From: an uncultured Trichococcus sp.
GTDB lineage: Bacteria > Bacillota > Bacilli > Lactobacillales > Aerococcaceae
Assembly: GCF_963667775.1 (NCBI RefSeq)
Contig: NZ_OY764015.1
Coordinates: 1,009,168-1,073,167, forward strand
Direction of reading: 5' to 3'
Length of the DNA stretch: 64,000 nt
The notes under the pieces are model-generated. The model did no database searches. It saw nothing but the letters and a program-made list of their open reading frames with translations, and was not told where the DNA came from. Positions 53,341-63,484 of the stretch are shown piece by piece. A program made the translations under genes and the position numbers. How positions within the stretch are numbered: position 1 is the stretch's first letter; each line of letters opens with the position of its first letter.

Positions 53341-54753
53341 TTATTTTTTCTTTTTCTTCTTTTTGTTCATCCGTCTGGCCATTTGCTGCATGGCCAACTT
53401 ACCCATTTTGCCTTTCGGGCCTTGTCCAAGGAGGCCTTCCATCCCTGCAAAATTGCCCTTGGACATCTTGTTCATCATATCCCTGGATTCGTTGAACTGC
53501 TTGATCAAACGGTTGACTTCCGCCAACGATCTTGCGGAGCCTTTCGCAATCCGTCTGCGTCTGCTCTGCGAAAGAAGCTCAGGGTTTTCGCGTTCAGCGG
53601 GCGTCATCGAAAGCACAATCGCCTTCATGTGGGCCACATCCTTGGGATCGATCTTCATCTGGTCCAGTCCCGGAACGTTGCTCATGCCCGGAATCATCTT
53701 CAGGAGATCCTCAAGCGGCCCCATGTTGGTGACCTGGTCCATCTGCTCGATGAAGTCATTGAAGTTGAAGGTGTTTTCGCGGATTTTTGCGGCCATTTCC
53801 GCCGCTTTCGTCTCATCGAAATCTTGTTGCGCACGTTCGATCAACGTCATCAGATCGCCCATGCCCAAGATTCTGGAAGCCATGCGTTCAGGATAGAAAG
53901 GCTCGAAGTCTTCCAGTTTCTCGCCTTGACCCGTAAATTTGATCGGTTTTCCGGTTACGGAACGGATCGAAAGCGCAGCCCCGCCGCGTGTGTCCCCGTC
54001 CAATTTGGTCAGGACGACACCGGTTATGCCGAGCTGTTCATTGAAGGATTGCGCTACGTTGACCGCATCCTGCCCTGTCATCGCGTCCACCGTAAACAGG
54101 ATCTCGGTAGGGTTGACGGCCGCTTTGATGTTCTTCAACTCTGACATCAATACTTCATCCACGTGCAATCGTCCCGCCGTATCGATGATGACCAGATCGC
54201 GGCCATCGAGTTTGGCTTGCTCAACGGCTTGCTTCGCTATATCGACCGGATTTGCTTCCGTCCCCAATGCATACACCGGGAAATCCAATTGTTTGCCCAA
54301 AGTCTGCAACTGATTGATAGCTGCCGGACGGTAAACGTCGGCTGCGACCAGCATCGGGCGCTTATTCTCTTTTTTCTTCATGTAGTTGGCAAGTTTCCCG
54401 GCAGTGGTGGTCTTACCGGCACCCTGCAGGCCGACCATCATCACGACGGTCGGCGGCTTGGCAGAAAATTGGAATGGTTCCTGCTGCCCGCCCATCAATT
54501 CCGTCAGTTCTTCATTGACGATTTTGATGACTTGTTGCGTCGGTGAAAGTGACTCGAGCACATCCGAACCCAACGCCCGTTCGTTCACTTTTTTGACGAA
54601 TTCTTTTACTACTTTAAAATTCACGTCAGCTTCCAGTAAAGCTAAACGTACTTCACGCATCATTTCCTTCAGATCGGCTTCCGTAATCTTACCTTTTTTG
54701 CCGATTTTGGTCATCGCGCCTTGGAGACGCTCGGATAACCCTTCAAATGCCAT
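53341..54753 (-). CDS. ffh: Signal recognition particle protein Ffh
   Basis: SRP54-type GTPase of 470 residues that binds signal sequences on ribosomes and delivers them to FtsY. N domain (1-90), G domain with GLQGAGKTTTAGKLA, DTAGRLHVDEVL and TKLDGDTRGGAAL, and Met-rich M domain (from about 325; MGDLMTLIERAQQ, SRRRRIAKGSARSLAEVNRL) that binds 4.5S RNA. The end is a run of lysines. The start is ATG 54753 after AGGAAGTGG; a GTG at 54762 overlaps the site. ylxM precedes it by 20 bases. Confidence 0.97.
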   Translation of the reverse strand: MAFEGLSERLQGAMTKIGKKGKITEADLKEMMREVRLALLEADVNFKVVKEFVKKVNERALGSDVLESLSPTQQVIKIVNEELTELMGGQQEPFQFSAKPPTVVMMVGLQGAGKTTTAGKLANYMKKKENKRPMLVAADVYRPAAINQLQTLGKQLDFPVYALGTEANPVDIAKQAVEQAKLDGRDLVIIDTAGRLHVDEVLMSELKNIKAAVNPTEILFTVDAMTGQDAVNVAQSFNEQLGITGVVLTKLDGDTRGGAALSIRSVTGKPIKFTGQGEKLEDFEPFYPERMASRILGMGDLMTLIERAQQDFDETKAAEMAAKIRENTFNFNDFIEQMDQVTNMGPLEDLLKMIPGMSNVPGLDQMKIDPKDVAHMKAIVLSMTPAERENPELLSQSRRRRIAKGSARSLAEVNRLIKQFNESRDMMNKMSKGNFAGMEGLLGQGPKGKMGKLAMQQMARRMNKKKKKKK

Positions 54754-54773
54754 ATTTGCCACTTCCTTACTGT

Positions 54774-55121
54774 TTATTCATCTCTGTCATCAAGTTCTTC
54801 CAGATTGGCGATCAGCCTCTGCAATGATTTGTCATCGGGATATTTTTCTTCAGCGTAATTCGCCAATTCGTCCAACTTTTTGTTCCGGAGGCTATAATTT
54901 TGCGCCAACTTCAACTTCTGCTCATAATCCATCAGAATCTTTTCGGTGCGCTTGATGTTGTCGTACACTGCCTGCCGGCTGACCTCAAATTCTTCAGCGA
55001 TTTCGCCTAACGAATAGTCATCACCATAATACAAAGAAAGATAGCCTTTCTGTTTGTTCGTCAACAGGACATTATAGAATTCATAAAGAGTATTCATATT
55101 ATTGGTTTTTTCCAGTTCCAT
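54774..55121 (-). CDS. ylxM: YlxM-like SRP-associated HTH protein
   Basis: A 115-residue protein with a sigma-70 region 4-like HTH ([39 protein letters not shown]). YlxM proteins are encoded next to ffh in Firmicutes and in streptococci modulate SRP GTPase assembly. The C-terminal half is acidic and helical. Ribosome site GGAAGG precedes the ATG. A promoter upstream makes it the first gene of ylxM-ffh. Confidence 0.94.
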   Translation of the reverse strand: MELEKTNNMNTLYEFYNVLLTNKQKGYLSLYYGDDYSLGEIAEEFEVSRQAVYDNIKRTEKILMDYEQKLKLAQNYSLRNKKLDELANYAEEKYPDDKSLQRLIANLEELDDRDE

Positions 55122-55175
55122 CAGAATACCTTCCTTCTCGTACGGATTGTCAAGAAAAAATCTTTACACTTCATT

Positions 55176-55204
55176 AGATTACCGATTTTGCCAAGCTTAG
55201 TCAA
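55176..55204 (-). promoter_or_regulatory. Promoter of ylxM-ffh
   Basis: TTGACT (55204-55199), 17-base spacer, TAATCT (55181-55176), 55 bases before the ylxM ATG. Confidence 0.65.
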
Positions 55205-55236
55205 CCATAAATTGCAGCGAAGCCGTGTCGCCGCAG

Positions 55237-55283
55237 CAAAAAATAAAAATCAGACCGGCAATCGCGTCGGGATTGCCGGTCTG
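55237..55283 (-). terminator. Terminator after ftsY
   Basis: Perfect 13-base arms CAGACCGGCAATC (55251-55263) and GATTGCCGGTCTG (55271-55283), followed on the minus strand by ATTTTTATTTTTT. Confidence 0.85.
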
Positions 55284-55344
55284 ACCATGCGGCTGTCGCC
55301 TTTTGCTGTGAATTGTGCCTCATCAGGCGGGGTAGACCGTTTCC

Positions 55345-56358
55345 TTATTTTTTCTCAAGCAGGTCCTTTACCAATCCGTAGATGTACTGCTCCGGATCGA
55401 ACACCTGCAGATCATCCAGGCCTTCGCCCAAACCGACGAATTTGACGGGTATATCCAGTTCTTGACGGATCGCCAGGATAACGCCGCCTTTGGCCGTGCC
55501 GTCCAATTTCGTCAGGATCAAACCGGTGACATCTGTCGTCTCCTTGAATTGCTTCGCTTGTATCAGAGCATTCTGTCCGGTCGTAGCATCAAGCACCAAC
55601 AACGTTTCGGTTGCGCCGCCTGGGATTTCCCTTGCGATGATCCGATTAATCTTCTCCAATTCTTTCATCAAGTTCACTTTGTTCTGCAGTCTTCCGGCCG
55701 TATCGATAAGCAGGTAGTCATAATTTTCTTCTTTGGCTTGCTTCAGGGCATCGTATACGACGGAAGCCGGATCGCTTTTTGCATCGCTCGTCACGACCGG
55801 AACGCCGACACGTTCCCCCCAGACTTCCAACTGTTCGATTGCGCCGGCTCGGAAAGTATCTCCGGCCGCCAACAGCACTTTATTCCCTTGGTTCTTCAAC
55901 TGATGAGCGTACTTACCGATGGTCGTCGTTTTCCCCACTCCGTTTACGCCCACAAACAGGATGACGGTCGGCCCGTTTTCATTTATTTTGATGGTGGGTA
56001 ATTCCGTCTGGCCTTTTTCATAGATTTCGACCATTTTTTCGATGATGACGTTCTTCACTTGTTCTCCGGTGCGCACGTTCTTCATCTTGACTTCATCGCG
56101 CAGCACGTCCGAAAGTGCCAGCGTCATATCAAAACCAACATCTGCGGATATCAGCGTTTCCTCCAAATCATCAAAAAACTCTTCATCCACCTCCCTGAAG
56201 CCGGCGAACAGTTCATTCATCTTCTCTGAAAAGCTTTTGCGCGTCTTCTCCATGCCTTTATCGAATTTGTCGATGACAATCTTAGTTTCTTCGGTTACCG
56301 GTGTCTGAACGACATCTTCACCTGTAAAAGCGCGTTTTATCCGATCAAATAATCCCAT
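55345..56358 (-). CDS. ftsY: Signal recognition particle receptor FtsY
   Basis: SRP receptor GTPase of 337 residues that docks SRP-ribosome complexes at the membrane. A short N-terminal acidic/amphipathic part (MGLFDRIKRAFTGEDVV) replaces the long A domain of enterics. N domain follows, then the G domain with GVNGVGKTTTIGKYA, LAAGDTFRAGAIEQL, DTAGRLQNKVNLM, TKLDGTAKGGVI and the closing GLGEGLDDLQVF. It ends the rnc-smc-Cof-ftsY unit, with a terminator after it. Confidence 0.97.
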   Translation of the reverse strand: MGLFDRIKRAFTGEDVVQTPVTEETKIVIDKFDKGMEKTRKSFSEKMNELFAGFREVDEEFFDDLEETLISADVGFDMTLALSDVLRDEVKMKNVRTGEQVKNVIIEKMVEIYEKGQTELPTIKINENGPTVILFVGVNGVGKTTTIGKYAHQLKNQGNKVLLAAGDTFRAGAIEQLEVWGERVGVPVVTSDAKSDPASVVYDALKQAKEENYDYLLIDTAGRLQNKVNLMKELEKINRIIAREIPGGATETLLVLDATTGQNALIQAKQFKETTDVTGLILTKLDGTAKGGVILAIRQELDIPVKFVGLGEGLDDLQVFDPEQYIYGLVKDLLEKK

Positions 56359-56390
56359 CTGAACACTTCCTCTCTTATGGCAAGCTGTTT

Positions 56391-57203
56391 TTAAGCAAAG
56401 ACGAACGTTTCGATTGCGTGTGCGACGCCATCTTCCCCGTTTGTCTTCGTGACGAAGCTCGCCCGTTCCTTGATTTTATCGGGAGCGTTGCCCATCGCGA
56501 CGCTTACGCCCGCAAAATCCAACATCGCCAAATCGTTTTCTTCATCTCCGCAAGCCATGACCTCATCGGCAGTGATGCCCAGATGATCGCATAAAGCAGC
56601 GATGCCGTTGCCTTTGTCGACTTCAGGATGCATGACTTCAAACAGAAGCGGCCGTGATTTCATCATCGAATATTTGCTGTAGAAATCCGCCGGTATTTTG
56701 GCGATCGCTTCATCCAGGACAGCAGGCGCGATGCAGAAAACCACTTTATTGAACGCATGTTGTTCCTGAAAGTCTTCGATTTTTTTCTCAACGAACGGCA
56801 AGCTCGAACTCTGCAGGCTCTTGTATAAGGACTCCCTGCCTTGCGGGTATTCCGGTTCATATACAGACTCGAGATCCAGCATGTTCATCGGGATGTTCAA
56901 TTCCTTGCTCAGATCATAGAGTTCCACAATCTGACCGTAGTTCAGCACCTTCTGGGAAATGATTTCAGATGTTTTATTTTTCTGGACCAAACCGCCATTG
57001 TAGGTGATGGAGTAATCTTCTGCCTGAAGCAGGTCCAGTTCATCCACGTAAGCCTTGATGCCCATAAGTGGGCGTCCCGTGCAAAGGACAATCTTTACGC
57101 CAGCTTCCCTGGCGCGGTGGATGGCCTGTTTGTTCGCATCGCTGATCTTTTTGTCTGGATTCAACAACGTCCCATCCAAGTCGAGTGCAATCAATTTAAT
57201 CAT
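56391..57203 (-). CDS. Cof-type HAD-superfamily phosphatase
   Basis: Cytoplasmic phosphatase of 270 residues inserted between smc and ftsY. Motif I LDLDGTLLNPD, motif II LCTGRPLMGI, the Lys of VDKGNGIAALC (motif III) and motif IV ACGDEENDLAM. The C2 cap lies between residues of about 85 and 190. Substrate unknown; sugar phosphates are usual for the family. Fourteen bases separate it from smc and 32 from ftsY, so it is co-transcribed with both. A HAD gene at this place is frequent in Lactobacillales. Confidence 0.92.
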   Translation of the reverse strand: MIKLIALDLDGTLLNPDKKISDANKQAIHRAREAGVKIVLCTGRPLMGIKAYVDELDLLQAEDYSITYNGGLVQKNKTSEIISQKVLNYGQIVELYDLSKELNIPMNMLDLESVYEPEYPQGRESLYKSLQSSSLPFVEKKIEDFQEQHAFNKVVFCIAPAVLDEAIAKIPADFYSKYSMMKSRPLLFEVMHPEVDKGNGIAALCDHLGITADEVMACGDEENDLAMLDFAGVSVAMGNAPDKIKERASFVTKTNGEDGVAHAIETFVFA

Positions 57204-57217
57204 TTATTTTCATCCCC

Positions 57218-60200
57218 TTAGCTTATTTCTTCATAATCTTCAAACTTGACCGATGCCAGACGGGATACGCCGGAATCCTGCATGGTCACACCATACAGTG
57301 CATCGGCTTCTTCCATCGTACCTTTGCGGTGGGTGATCACGATGAACTGGGTCAATTCGGTTGACGCTGCAAGATATTTTCCGAAGCGGGATACATTTGC
57401 TTCATCCAGGGCAGCCTCCACTTCATCCAAAATGCAGAACGGCACCGGTTTGACCTCGATGATGGCGAATAGGAGCGCAATCGCTGTGAATGCTTTTTCT
57501 CCGCCGGAGAGCAGGCTGAGTTGCTGCAGTTTTTTACCTGGCGGCTGCGCGACAATTTCGATTCCGGTCTCCAACAAGTCATTCGGATCCGTCAGTTCCA
57601 GCGTAGCTTTGCCGCCGCCGAATAATTTCGGGAAGGTTTTTTCGAATTGCTTTTTGATCTGGATGAAAGTCTCCTTGAACCGCAAGCGGACTTCATCGTC
57701 CATTTCGTTCATCGTGTTCAGAAGGTTCCCTCGGGCGGAAAGCAGATCCGTCTGCTGTTCCGAAAGGAAAGTGAACCTTTCGGAAATGCGATCATATTCC
57801 TCGATTGCGCCCATATTGATCGGGCCCAGTTCCTCGATGTCTTTTTTCAGCTGTTTCACTTGGCGGGCTGCTTCTTCGGGTTCCACGGTCAACTGATGGT
57901 CTTGCTTTGCCGCTTCAAAGCTGAGACCGTACTCCTCGCTTAAATGCGCAAGGTGGTGGTCGATGGCGATTTCATAGCGCCCGGCGTTTGTCTCCAGTTT
58001 GGCGTGCTCACTCCATAATTTCTGAAGGTTTTTATTTTTTTCGTTCTGCTCAGTTTCCCGAACGCCACGATTTTGTTCGGTTTGCTTTTTTTGCTCCCGC
58101 AGCCGTCTTAACTCTGTATCGAACTTCTCTTTTTCTGCACTGGCGGACTTCAGCTGCATCGTTATTTCTTGGATGGTCAGTGTCTCCGTGTCGGCCAGCT
58201 TGGCGACTTGATCTTGTTTGCCCTTCAACGAGCTGATGGCTTCCTGCTCCGTTTGGATGCGTTCAGCCGACAATTTCACATCACGCCGCAGTTGCTTTTC
58301 CTGCTCCTGCAGTACCGCCAGCTCCTGATCGGCCTGCTGCCGGTTCAACTGAACGTCCTGCAGCAGTTTCAAGCGCTCCTCTTCATTGAGGCTGGATTCC
58401 GCTATATCCTTCTGAAGCTGGTCGATTTCGCTGTTGAGGACGAGCAAATTTTGTTGGGCTTGGGCCAATCGCGTTTGTCTGTCCTCTTTCTCTTCATAAA
58501 ATATGCGTTTTTCGTATTCATGTGCGGCCGCTTCTTTTTCTTTTGTTGCGATTTCGGCTGTCACTTGCTGCAGGGAAGCTTCCCTTTGCTGCAGTTCGAA
58601 CTGTTTGATGGTCGCTTTTTGGCGCTTGTCGTCCAGTTCTTCCTGCAGACTTTGCTGCTGAAGCAACCATTTCTCTTGCTCCCGTTTCAGCTGGTTGTAT
58701 TGGACGGACAACTGTTGCACGTAGTCGGTCAGCTTGTTCAGATTGTTTTTGCGGGCCAATAAGGAGGCTTCTTGCTGACGCCTTGTTGCGCCACCCGTCA
58801 TCGATCCGCCAGCATGGATGACATCTCCTTCAAGGGTCACAATCCGATAACGGCTCTGCAATTTCCTGGAGATCTGCAGACCGTCCTGGATATTTGACGC
58901 TACAATCGTCGTGCCCAACAAACTGCTGACGATTGCACTGTACATCTCCTCATAGCCGATCAGTTCATTCGCGATGCCGATGTATCCGGGGATTGTTGCC
59001 AATGTCGTCCGCACAGATGTGGGCAACTGTTTGCCTTGGATGACTGTCATCGGCAGAAAAGTAGCGCGCCCCAATTGTTGGGCTTTCAGAATACCGATGC
59101 ATTGTGAAGCGGTGCGTTCATCCGCCACCACGATGTGTTGCATCGTGGCTCCCAGAGCGATTTCGATGGCTAAGGTGTACTTTTCGGGAACTTGGATCAA
59201 TTCGGCGACGGGACCACGGATACCCGCAACGCTTTCCCTTCTCCGCAGCATTTCCTTTACGCCCTGATAGTAGCTGGCATAGCTGTCGTCCAACTCCTGC
59301 TGACTCTCGCGCCGCGCTTCCGCCTGCTGCAGATTCCGGGTTACGGTATCCAGCTCAGCGTTCAGTTGTTGGAGCTTGGAGACGAGCTGGAAGTTATTTT
59401 GCTTGCACTCCTGCAGCTCCGATTCCAGGTTGGCATTCTCTTCAACAAACTGGACGTATTCCTCATTCAACGATTGCTGCTTCGCTTTCAGTTGGCGCAG
59501 ATGCTTCCTCAGTTCATCGCCTTTCGAAAGGAAACGATGCTCTTGTTCCGTTGCGAGCATCATTTCTTTTTCAAGATGGACGGTCGTGTTCCGGTTGCTG
59601 GATTGTTCCTGCAGCCGGTTGATGTAATCGTTCCGGAGCTGCTGGACAAGCTCCGCCTTGTTTTGCATCAGTTGCGATTCCTTTTCGGACAGGGCCGCTC
59701 TTTTTTCCGAAAGCTCCTTCCTCGCTTCCACTTTCGCCGCAAGCTCAGTCCGCAAGGCCATAAGATTGGCTTTTTCCGTCTTGATCAGTGCCTCTTTTTC
59801 AGCGATGATCCGGGCTTGCTCTTCTTGGTTCTTTGACGAGTACATCGCCCGTTGCTGGGAAATTTGCCTTTGGCCTTCCAACTGTTCCAATTTCTGGATG
59901 ACAGTGACGTAGCCGGTCTGCAGTGTTTCCAACTGTTCGTCGCAGGCATCCAACTTTTGTTTCAGTTGCTGCAAAGCAGCCTGGGTGCTCGCAAGAGAAC
60001 GTTCTTCCGTGCTGATTTTCCTATCATATTCGGCCAGCTCGCGTTTGCTCGTTTGCCACTGCGCGTTCAGCCGCTCGATTTCGGAAGCAGTCAAAGCGAT
60101 TTCAATCTCGCTCAATGACGCTTTTTTCCCCTTGTACTCCAATGCCGTTTTCCGTTGGATTTCCAGCGGAGCGAGTTGGCTGTTGATTTCATGCAGGATG

Positions 60201-60778
60201 TCCTCGATCCGGTTCAGATGCTCTTCCGTTTGGGACAGCTTCCGTTCGGCGCTCGTTTTGCGGTTTTTGTATCTGGCTACCCCGGCAGCCTCTTCAAATA
60301 TGATTCTTCTGTCCTCGGGCTTGTTTTGAAAAATCTGTTCCACTTTTCCTTGCGAAATCATGGAAAAAGAGTCTTTCCCGATGCCCGAATCCATCAGTAA
60401 TTCGGTTATGTCTTTCAATCTGCATGGCTTTTTGTTGATGAAACAGTCACTGTCGCCATTACGATTGTATCTCCTGGTGATGCTCACTTCGCTGAATTCC
60501 AGCGGCAGGAATCCGTCCTCGTTGTTCAGGATGAGGGTAACCTCGGCGATGTTGACAGGTTTGCGTGTCTGCGAGCCGGCAAAAACGATGTCGTCCATTT
60601 TTTTCCCACGCAGATTTTTTGCGGATTGTTCCCCCAATACCCAGCGGACAGCTTCCGAAAGGTTGCTTTTGCCGCTCCCGTTCGGCCCTACTACCGCTGT
60701 CACACCTTCATCAAATTCGATTACGGTTTTGTCGGCGAATGATTTGAAACCCGACATTTCTATTCTTTCAAGATGCAA
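57218..60778 (-). CDS. smc: Chromosome segregation ATPase SMC
   Basis: Condensin ATPase of about 1186 residues that compacts and separates origins together with ScpAB. Walker A is GPNGSGKSNL near residue 33; two long coiled coils (about 165-500 and 670-1010) flank the hinge (about 505-660; IRGPVAELIQVPEKY, GGSMTGGATRRQQ). The C-terminal head has the signature LSLLSGGEKAFTAIALLFAI and Walker B FCILDEVEAALD. The start is set at TTG 60778, eight bases after AAGGA, giving the usual N-terminus MHLERIEMSGFKSFADKT; an ATG at 60787 abuts the ribosome site. Confidence 0.97.
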   Translation of the reverse strand: MHLERIEMSGFKSFADKTVIEFDEGVTAVVGPNGSGKSNLSEAVRWVLGEQSAKNLRGKKMDDIVFAGSQTRKPVNIAEVTLILNNEDGFLPLEFSEVSITRRYNRNGDSDCFINKKPCRLKDITELLMDSGIGKDSFSMISQGKVEQIFQNKPEDRRIIFEEAAGVARYKNRKTSAERKLSQTEEHLNRIEDILHEINSQLAPLEIQRKTALEYKGKKASLSEIEIALTASEIERLNAQWQTSKRELAEYDRKISTEERSLASTQAALQQLKQKLDACDEQLETLQTGYVTVIQKLEQLEGQRQISQQRAMYSSKNQEEQARIIAEKEALIKTEKANLMALRTELAAKVEARKELSEKRAALSEKESQLMQNKAELVQQLRNDYINRLQEQSSNRNTTVHLEKEMMLATEQEHRFLSKGDELRKHLRQLKAKQQSLNEEYVQFVEENANLESELQECKQNNFQLVSKLQQLNAELDTVTRNLQQAEARRESQQELDDSYASYYQGVKEMLRRRESVAGIRGPVAELIQVPEKYTLAIEIALGATMQHIVVADERTASQCIGILKAQQLGRATFLPMTVIQGKQLPTSVRTTLATIPGYIGIANELIGYEEMYSAIVSSLLGTTIVASNIQDGLQISRKLQSRYRIVTLEGDVIHAGGSMTGGATRRQQEASLLARKNNLNKLTDYVQQLSVQYNQLKREQEKWLLQQQSLQEELDDKRQKATIKQFELQQREASLQQVTAEIATKEKEAAAHEYEKRIFYEEKEDRQTRLAQAQQNLLVLNSEIDQLQKDIAESSLNEEERLKLLQDVQLNRQQADQELAVLQEQEKQLRRDVKLSAERIQTEQEAISSLKGKQDQVAKLADTETLTIQEITMQLKSASAEKEKFDTELRRLREQKKQTEQNRGVRETEQNEKNKNLQKLWSEHAKLETNAGRYEIAIDHHLAHLSEEYGLSFEAAKQDHQLTVEPEEAARQVKQLKKDIEELGPINMGAIEEYDRISERFTFLSEQQTDLLSARGNLLNTMNEMDDEVRLRFKETFIQIKKQFEKTFPKLFGGGKATLELTDPNDLLETGIEIVAQPPGKKLQQLSLLSGGEKAFTAIALLFAIIEVKPVPFCILDEVEAALDEANVSRFGKYLAASTELTQFIVITHRKGTMEEADALYGVTMQDSGVSRLASVKFEDYEEIS

Positions 60779-60809
60779 ATATAACATCCTTTCCGGTGAA
60801 TCTTGCTTT

Positions 60810-61499
60810 TCATTTTTTTAGAGATTCCAAAGCGTTCTGTGCCGCTTTCTGTTCGGCGGCCTTTTTGCTTGGGCCTTGCCCTTGCCCCATCACTTTTCCG
60901 AATGCCCGCACTTCCACATCGAATTGCTTCGCATGCGCAGGCCCGTCTTCGTTCAGTAGGATATATTGGATATCCACGTCCCCATTTTTTTGCAGTTCTT
61001 CCTGGAGGCTGGTCTTATGATCCATCACATGTGAAAAAGCATCCTCGTTTAACTTCGTGATCATGACTTGGTTAATGAACTTCCTGGCGGCTTCGATACC
61101 TTGGTCAAGGTAAACGGCTCCGATGAACGCTTCGAATACATCACACAGCAAAGCCGGACGTTGCCTTCCGCCCATATTCTCTTCCCCTTTACCCAGACGG
61201 ATGTAAGAGTCGAAATGACAGTCCTTCGCGAAAGCGGACAGGCTTGGTTCGCAGACGATCTGCGCACGCAGACGGGTCATTTTGCCTTCATGCCACGTAT
61301 CGTAGGTATGAAACAAATAATCGGAGATGATGACTTCCAAGACCGCGTCGCCCAAAAATTCCAATCGCTCATTGTCCTGCAATGCCAGATGACGATGCTC
61401 ATTCACATAAGATGAATGGGTAAATGCTTCATGCAAAAGTTTCTCGTTCCTGAAAACAATCGAGAAGTCAGTTGCTATTTGTTTGACTATTTTTTCCAA
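60810..61499 (-). CDS. rnc: Ribonuclease III
   Basis: Endonuclease of 229 residues that cuts double-stranded RNA in rRNA precursors and mRNA. The catalytic domain has NERLEFLGDAVLEVI and DVFEAFIGAVYLDQG, with the conserved metal-binding acidic residues; the C-terminal dsRNA-binding domain begins DHKTSLQEELQK and ends GQGQGPSKKAAEQKAAQNAL. The start is TTG at 61499 after AGGAGGGGACGAA. It leads the rnc-smc unit. The acpP gene often found upstream is absent; instead an oligopeptide transporter gene precedes it. Confidence 0.97.
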   Translation of the reverse strand: MEKIVKQIATDFSIVFRNEKLLHEAFTHSSYVNEHRHLALQDNERLEFLGDAVLEVIISDYLFHTYDTWHEGKMTRLRAQIVCEPSLSAFAKDCHFDSYIRLGKGEENMGGRQRPALLCDVFEAFIGAVYLDQGIEAARKFINQVMITKLNEDAFSHVMDHKTSLQEELQKNGDVDIQYILLNEDGPAHAKQFDVEVRAFGKVMGQGQGPSKKAAEQKAAQNALESLKK

Positions 61500-61567
61500 T
61501 TCGTCCCCTCCTTTCCTTGAATGGACTCCCTGTTATCAAGGTGCTTTTGTAAGCAGAGTCCTTTTTC

Positions 61568-61573
61568 ATTATA
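61568..61573 (-). promoter_or_regulatory. -10 box of the rnc-smc-ftsY unit
   Basis: TATAAT on the minus strand (61573-61568), 68 bases before rnc, with no good -35 box. The 16 bases 61568-61583 are identical to the promoter of the metal regulator (36773-36788). Confidence 0.45.
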
Positions 61574-61635
61574 CGACAAATGTGGGCCATAAGCACGAAA
61601 ATTTAGTTCCCGAACAGTCAGCCCATACTTATGGA

Positions 61636-61667
61636 AAAGAGGCCAGGACAAAAGTCCGGGCCTCTTC
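61636..61667 (-). terminator. Terminator after the OppA-like gene
   Basis: AAGAGGCC-CGGAC-TTTT-GTCCT-GGCCTCTT on the minus strand followed by TTCC, 30 bases past the stop. Confidence 0.75.
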
Positions 61668-61697
61668 CTCATTTCTGATAAACGAACTGCACGCGCA

Positions 61698-63470
61698 TTA
61701 CCGGACGGGTTCTTCCGATGTCAGTTCGATGGTTTCCCATCCTCTGGCTGCACCATAGCGGATATTGAAGTTTTTCACGCGGTTATTGACGGCAAAAATC
61801 TGCGTGCGCCAGAGCGTCGGGATGACAGGAGCTTCCTCCAACAGCAATGCTTGCCATTCTTGATAGATCTGCATCCGAGCATCTTCATCCAAAGAATCTG
61901 CAGCATTGATTTGACGCAACAAATCATCGTTCTTTCCGCTGATCCAACGGGTATAGTTGAGCGTACCGGTGCGACTGAACATTTCGGTCGGATTGGGGTC
62001 CATTCCTGTGACCCAAGTTGCCTGATAGGCATCAATAGCCGGATCGTCTGATGCAATCATGGCATGGAACCGTTGATATTCAATCAACCTTCCTGTGGCG
62101 AGCGAGACATGCAAACCGATTTCTTCCCATTGCTGGATATAATACGCAACGACCGTCTCAGCCGCATCTCCCCCTGCAACGGCTGCAAAGTTGATTTCGA
62201 GCGGATTTCCGTCCGGCGTTTCCCGAAAACCATCGCCGTCACTGTCCAGATAGCCGGCATCATCCAGCAGGCTTGCCGCCTTCACGGGATCGTACCCGAA
62301 GCCAACCGCCTCATCGTCACTGAAGCCCTCGAACACTGGTGGGATCATGCCGCTCGCCGGTTGCCGCAGCCCATCGAAAATGACCGCAGCGACAAATTCG
62401 TTGTCGAGCGCATATGCCATCGCTTGCCGTAATGCCGCGTCCGCCATTTTCGAACTCAAATTCGGTTTATTGGCGCCTGATTCTACGTCTCGGGACCCTA
62501 ATTGGAACCCGATATAAGTTGTCGCCAATTCTTTTCTGCCCAACAAGGTTATGTTATCGAAATCTTTATAGGTTTTGTAAGAACTTGTCGGCATCACAGC
62601 GACATCGTAATTTCCCGCTTCCATTTCGGCTACGATCGTTGCCGATCCGACCACTTCCACAAGGATGTTGTCCAACTTTGGTTTCCCTTTCCAGTAGTAT
62701 TCATTGGCTTCAAAAAGGACCGACTCACCCGGAATGATTGCTTGGACCCGGAACGGACCCGCTCCGACAGGTTGTTCACGCAGTTGGGATGAATGCGCCA
62801 TTTCCGATACAGGGATACTTGCCAGTTGATGCCTTGGCAACGGTTGGCTCCACAAGGCCCCTCCCGCCTGCAAAATGGACGAATTCAATTCTTTGAAGGC
62901 AATGATGAGGTGGGTATCATCCAAAACTTCGATGCCGGCAATCGTATCGGCAGTACCTTCATGGTATTCATCCATGCCCACGACATTTTCAAAAACCTCC
63001 CCATAAAGGGATCCGGGATAGTCTGGATGCCCGATCACTTCATAGGCATAAAGGAGATCGTCTACCGTAAGTGCCGCTCCGTCCGACCATTTCAGGTTAT
63101 CCCTTAAAGTGATCGATACTGTTTTTAGATTTTCATTCAGAACAAACGTGGCCATGCCAGCTTGCGTAAGCTGAAACTTCTCATCATACGAAAAAATGGA
63201 TTCATGCGAAAAAGCCAGGAGCTCCTCGTCATGCGAATCTCCTGAAAAAACCGGGCTGAAGATACCCTGGAAGGAAGATTCGGCAACCAACGCATATTTC
63301 AACATTCCACCGGCGATGGCAGGGGCATCACTGTTCATGACAGTGTCGAACTCCTGTATGGCAGCGGATGAAACGGAAAAGTTCCCGTCCGTTTCCAATA
63401 GGACTTCTTTGTTTCCGCAACCGGCCAACAGCGCAGCAAACACGAACGTACCAATCATTTTAGTCAGCAT
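61698..63470 (-). CDS. Oligopeptide ABC transporter substrate-binding lipoprotein (OppA family)
   Basis: Extracytoplasmic lipoprotein of 590 residues in solute-binding family 5. The signal peptide ends in the lipobox LLAGC (Cys18). Family segments seen: LRDNLKWSDGAALTVDDLLYAYE near residue 140, AMAYALDNEFVAAVIF, and the late DGFRETPDGNPLEINF. It binds peptides or possibly other ligands for the ABC importer whose permease gene lies just upstream. The start is ATG 63470 after GAGGAGG; an ATG at 63485 overlaps the site. It ends its operon, as the terminator follows. Confidence 0.94.
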   Translation of the reverse strand: MLTKMIGTFVFAALLAGCGNKEVLLETDGNFSVSSAAIQEFDTVMNSDAPAIAGGMLKYALVAESSFQGIFSPVFSGDSHDEELLAFSHESIFSYDEKFQLTQAGMATFVLNENLKTVSITLRDNLKWSDGAALTVDDLLYAYEVIGHPDYPGSLYGEVFENVVGMDEYHEGTADTIAGIEVLDDTHLIIAFKELNSSILQAGGALWSQPLPRHQLASIPVSEMAHSSQLREQPVGAGPFRVQAIIPGESVLFEANEYYWKGKPKLDNILVEVVGSATIVAEMEAGNYDVAVMPTSSYKTYKDFDNITLLGRKELATTYIGFQLGSRDVESGANKPNLSSKMADAALRQAMAYALDNEFVAAVIFDGLRQPASGMIPPVFEGFSDDEAVGFGYDPVKAASLLDDAGYLDSDGDGFRETPDGNPLEINFAAVAGGDAAETVVAYYIQQWEEIGLHVSLATGRLIEYQRFHAMIASDDPAIDAYQATWVTGMDPNPTEMFSRTGTLNYTRWISGKNDDLLRQINAADSLDEDARMQIYQEWQALLLEEAPVIPTLWRTQIFAVNNRVKNFNIRYGAARGWETIELTSEEPVR

Positions 63471-63484
63471 ACTAATCCTCCTCA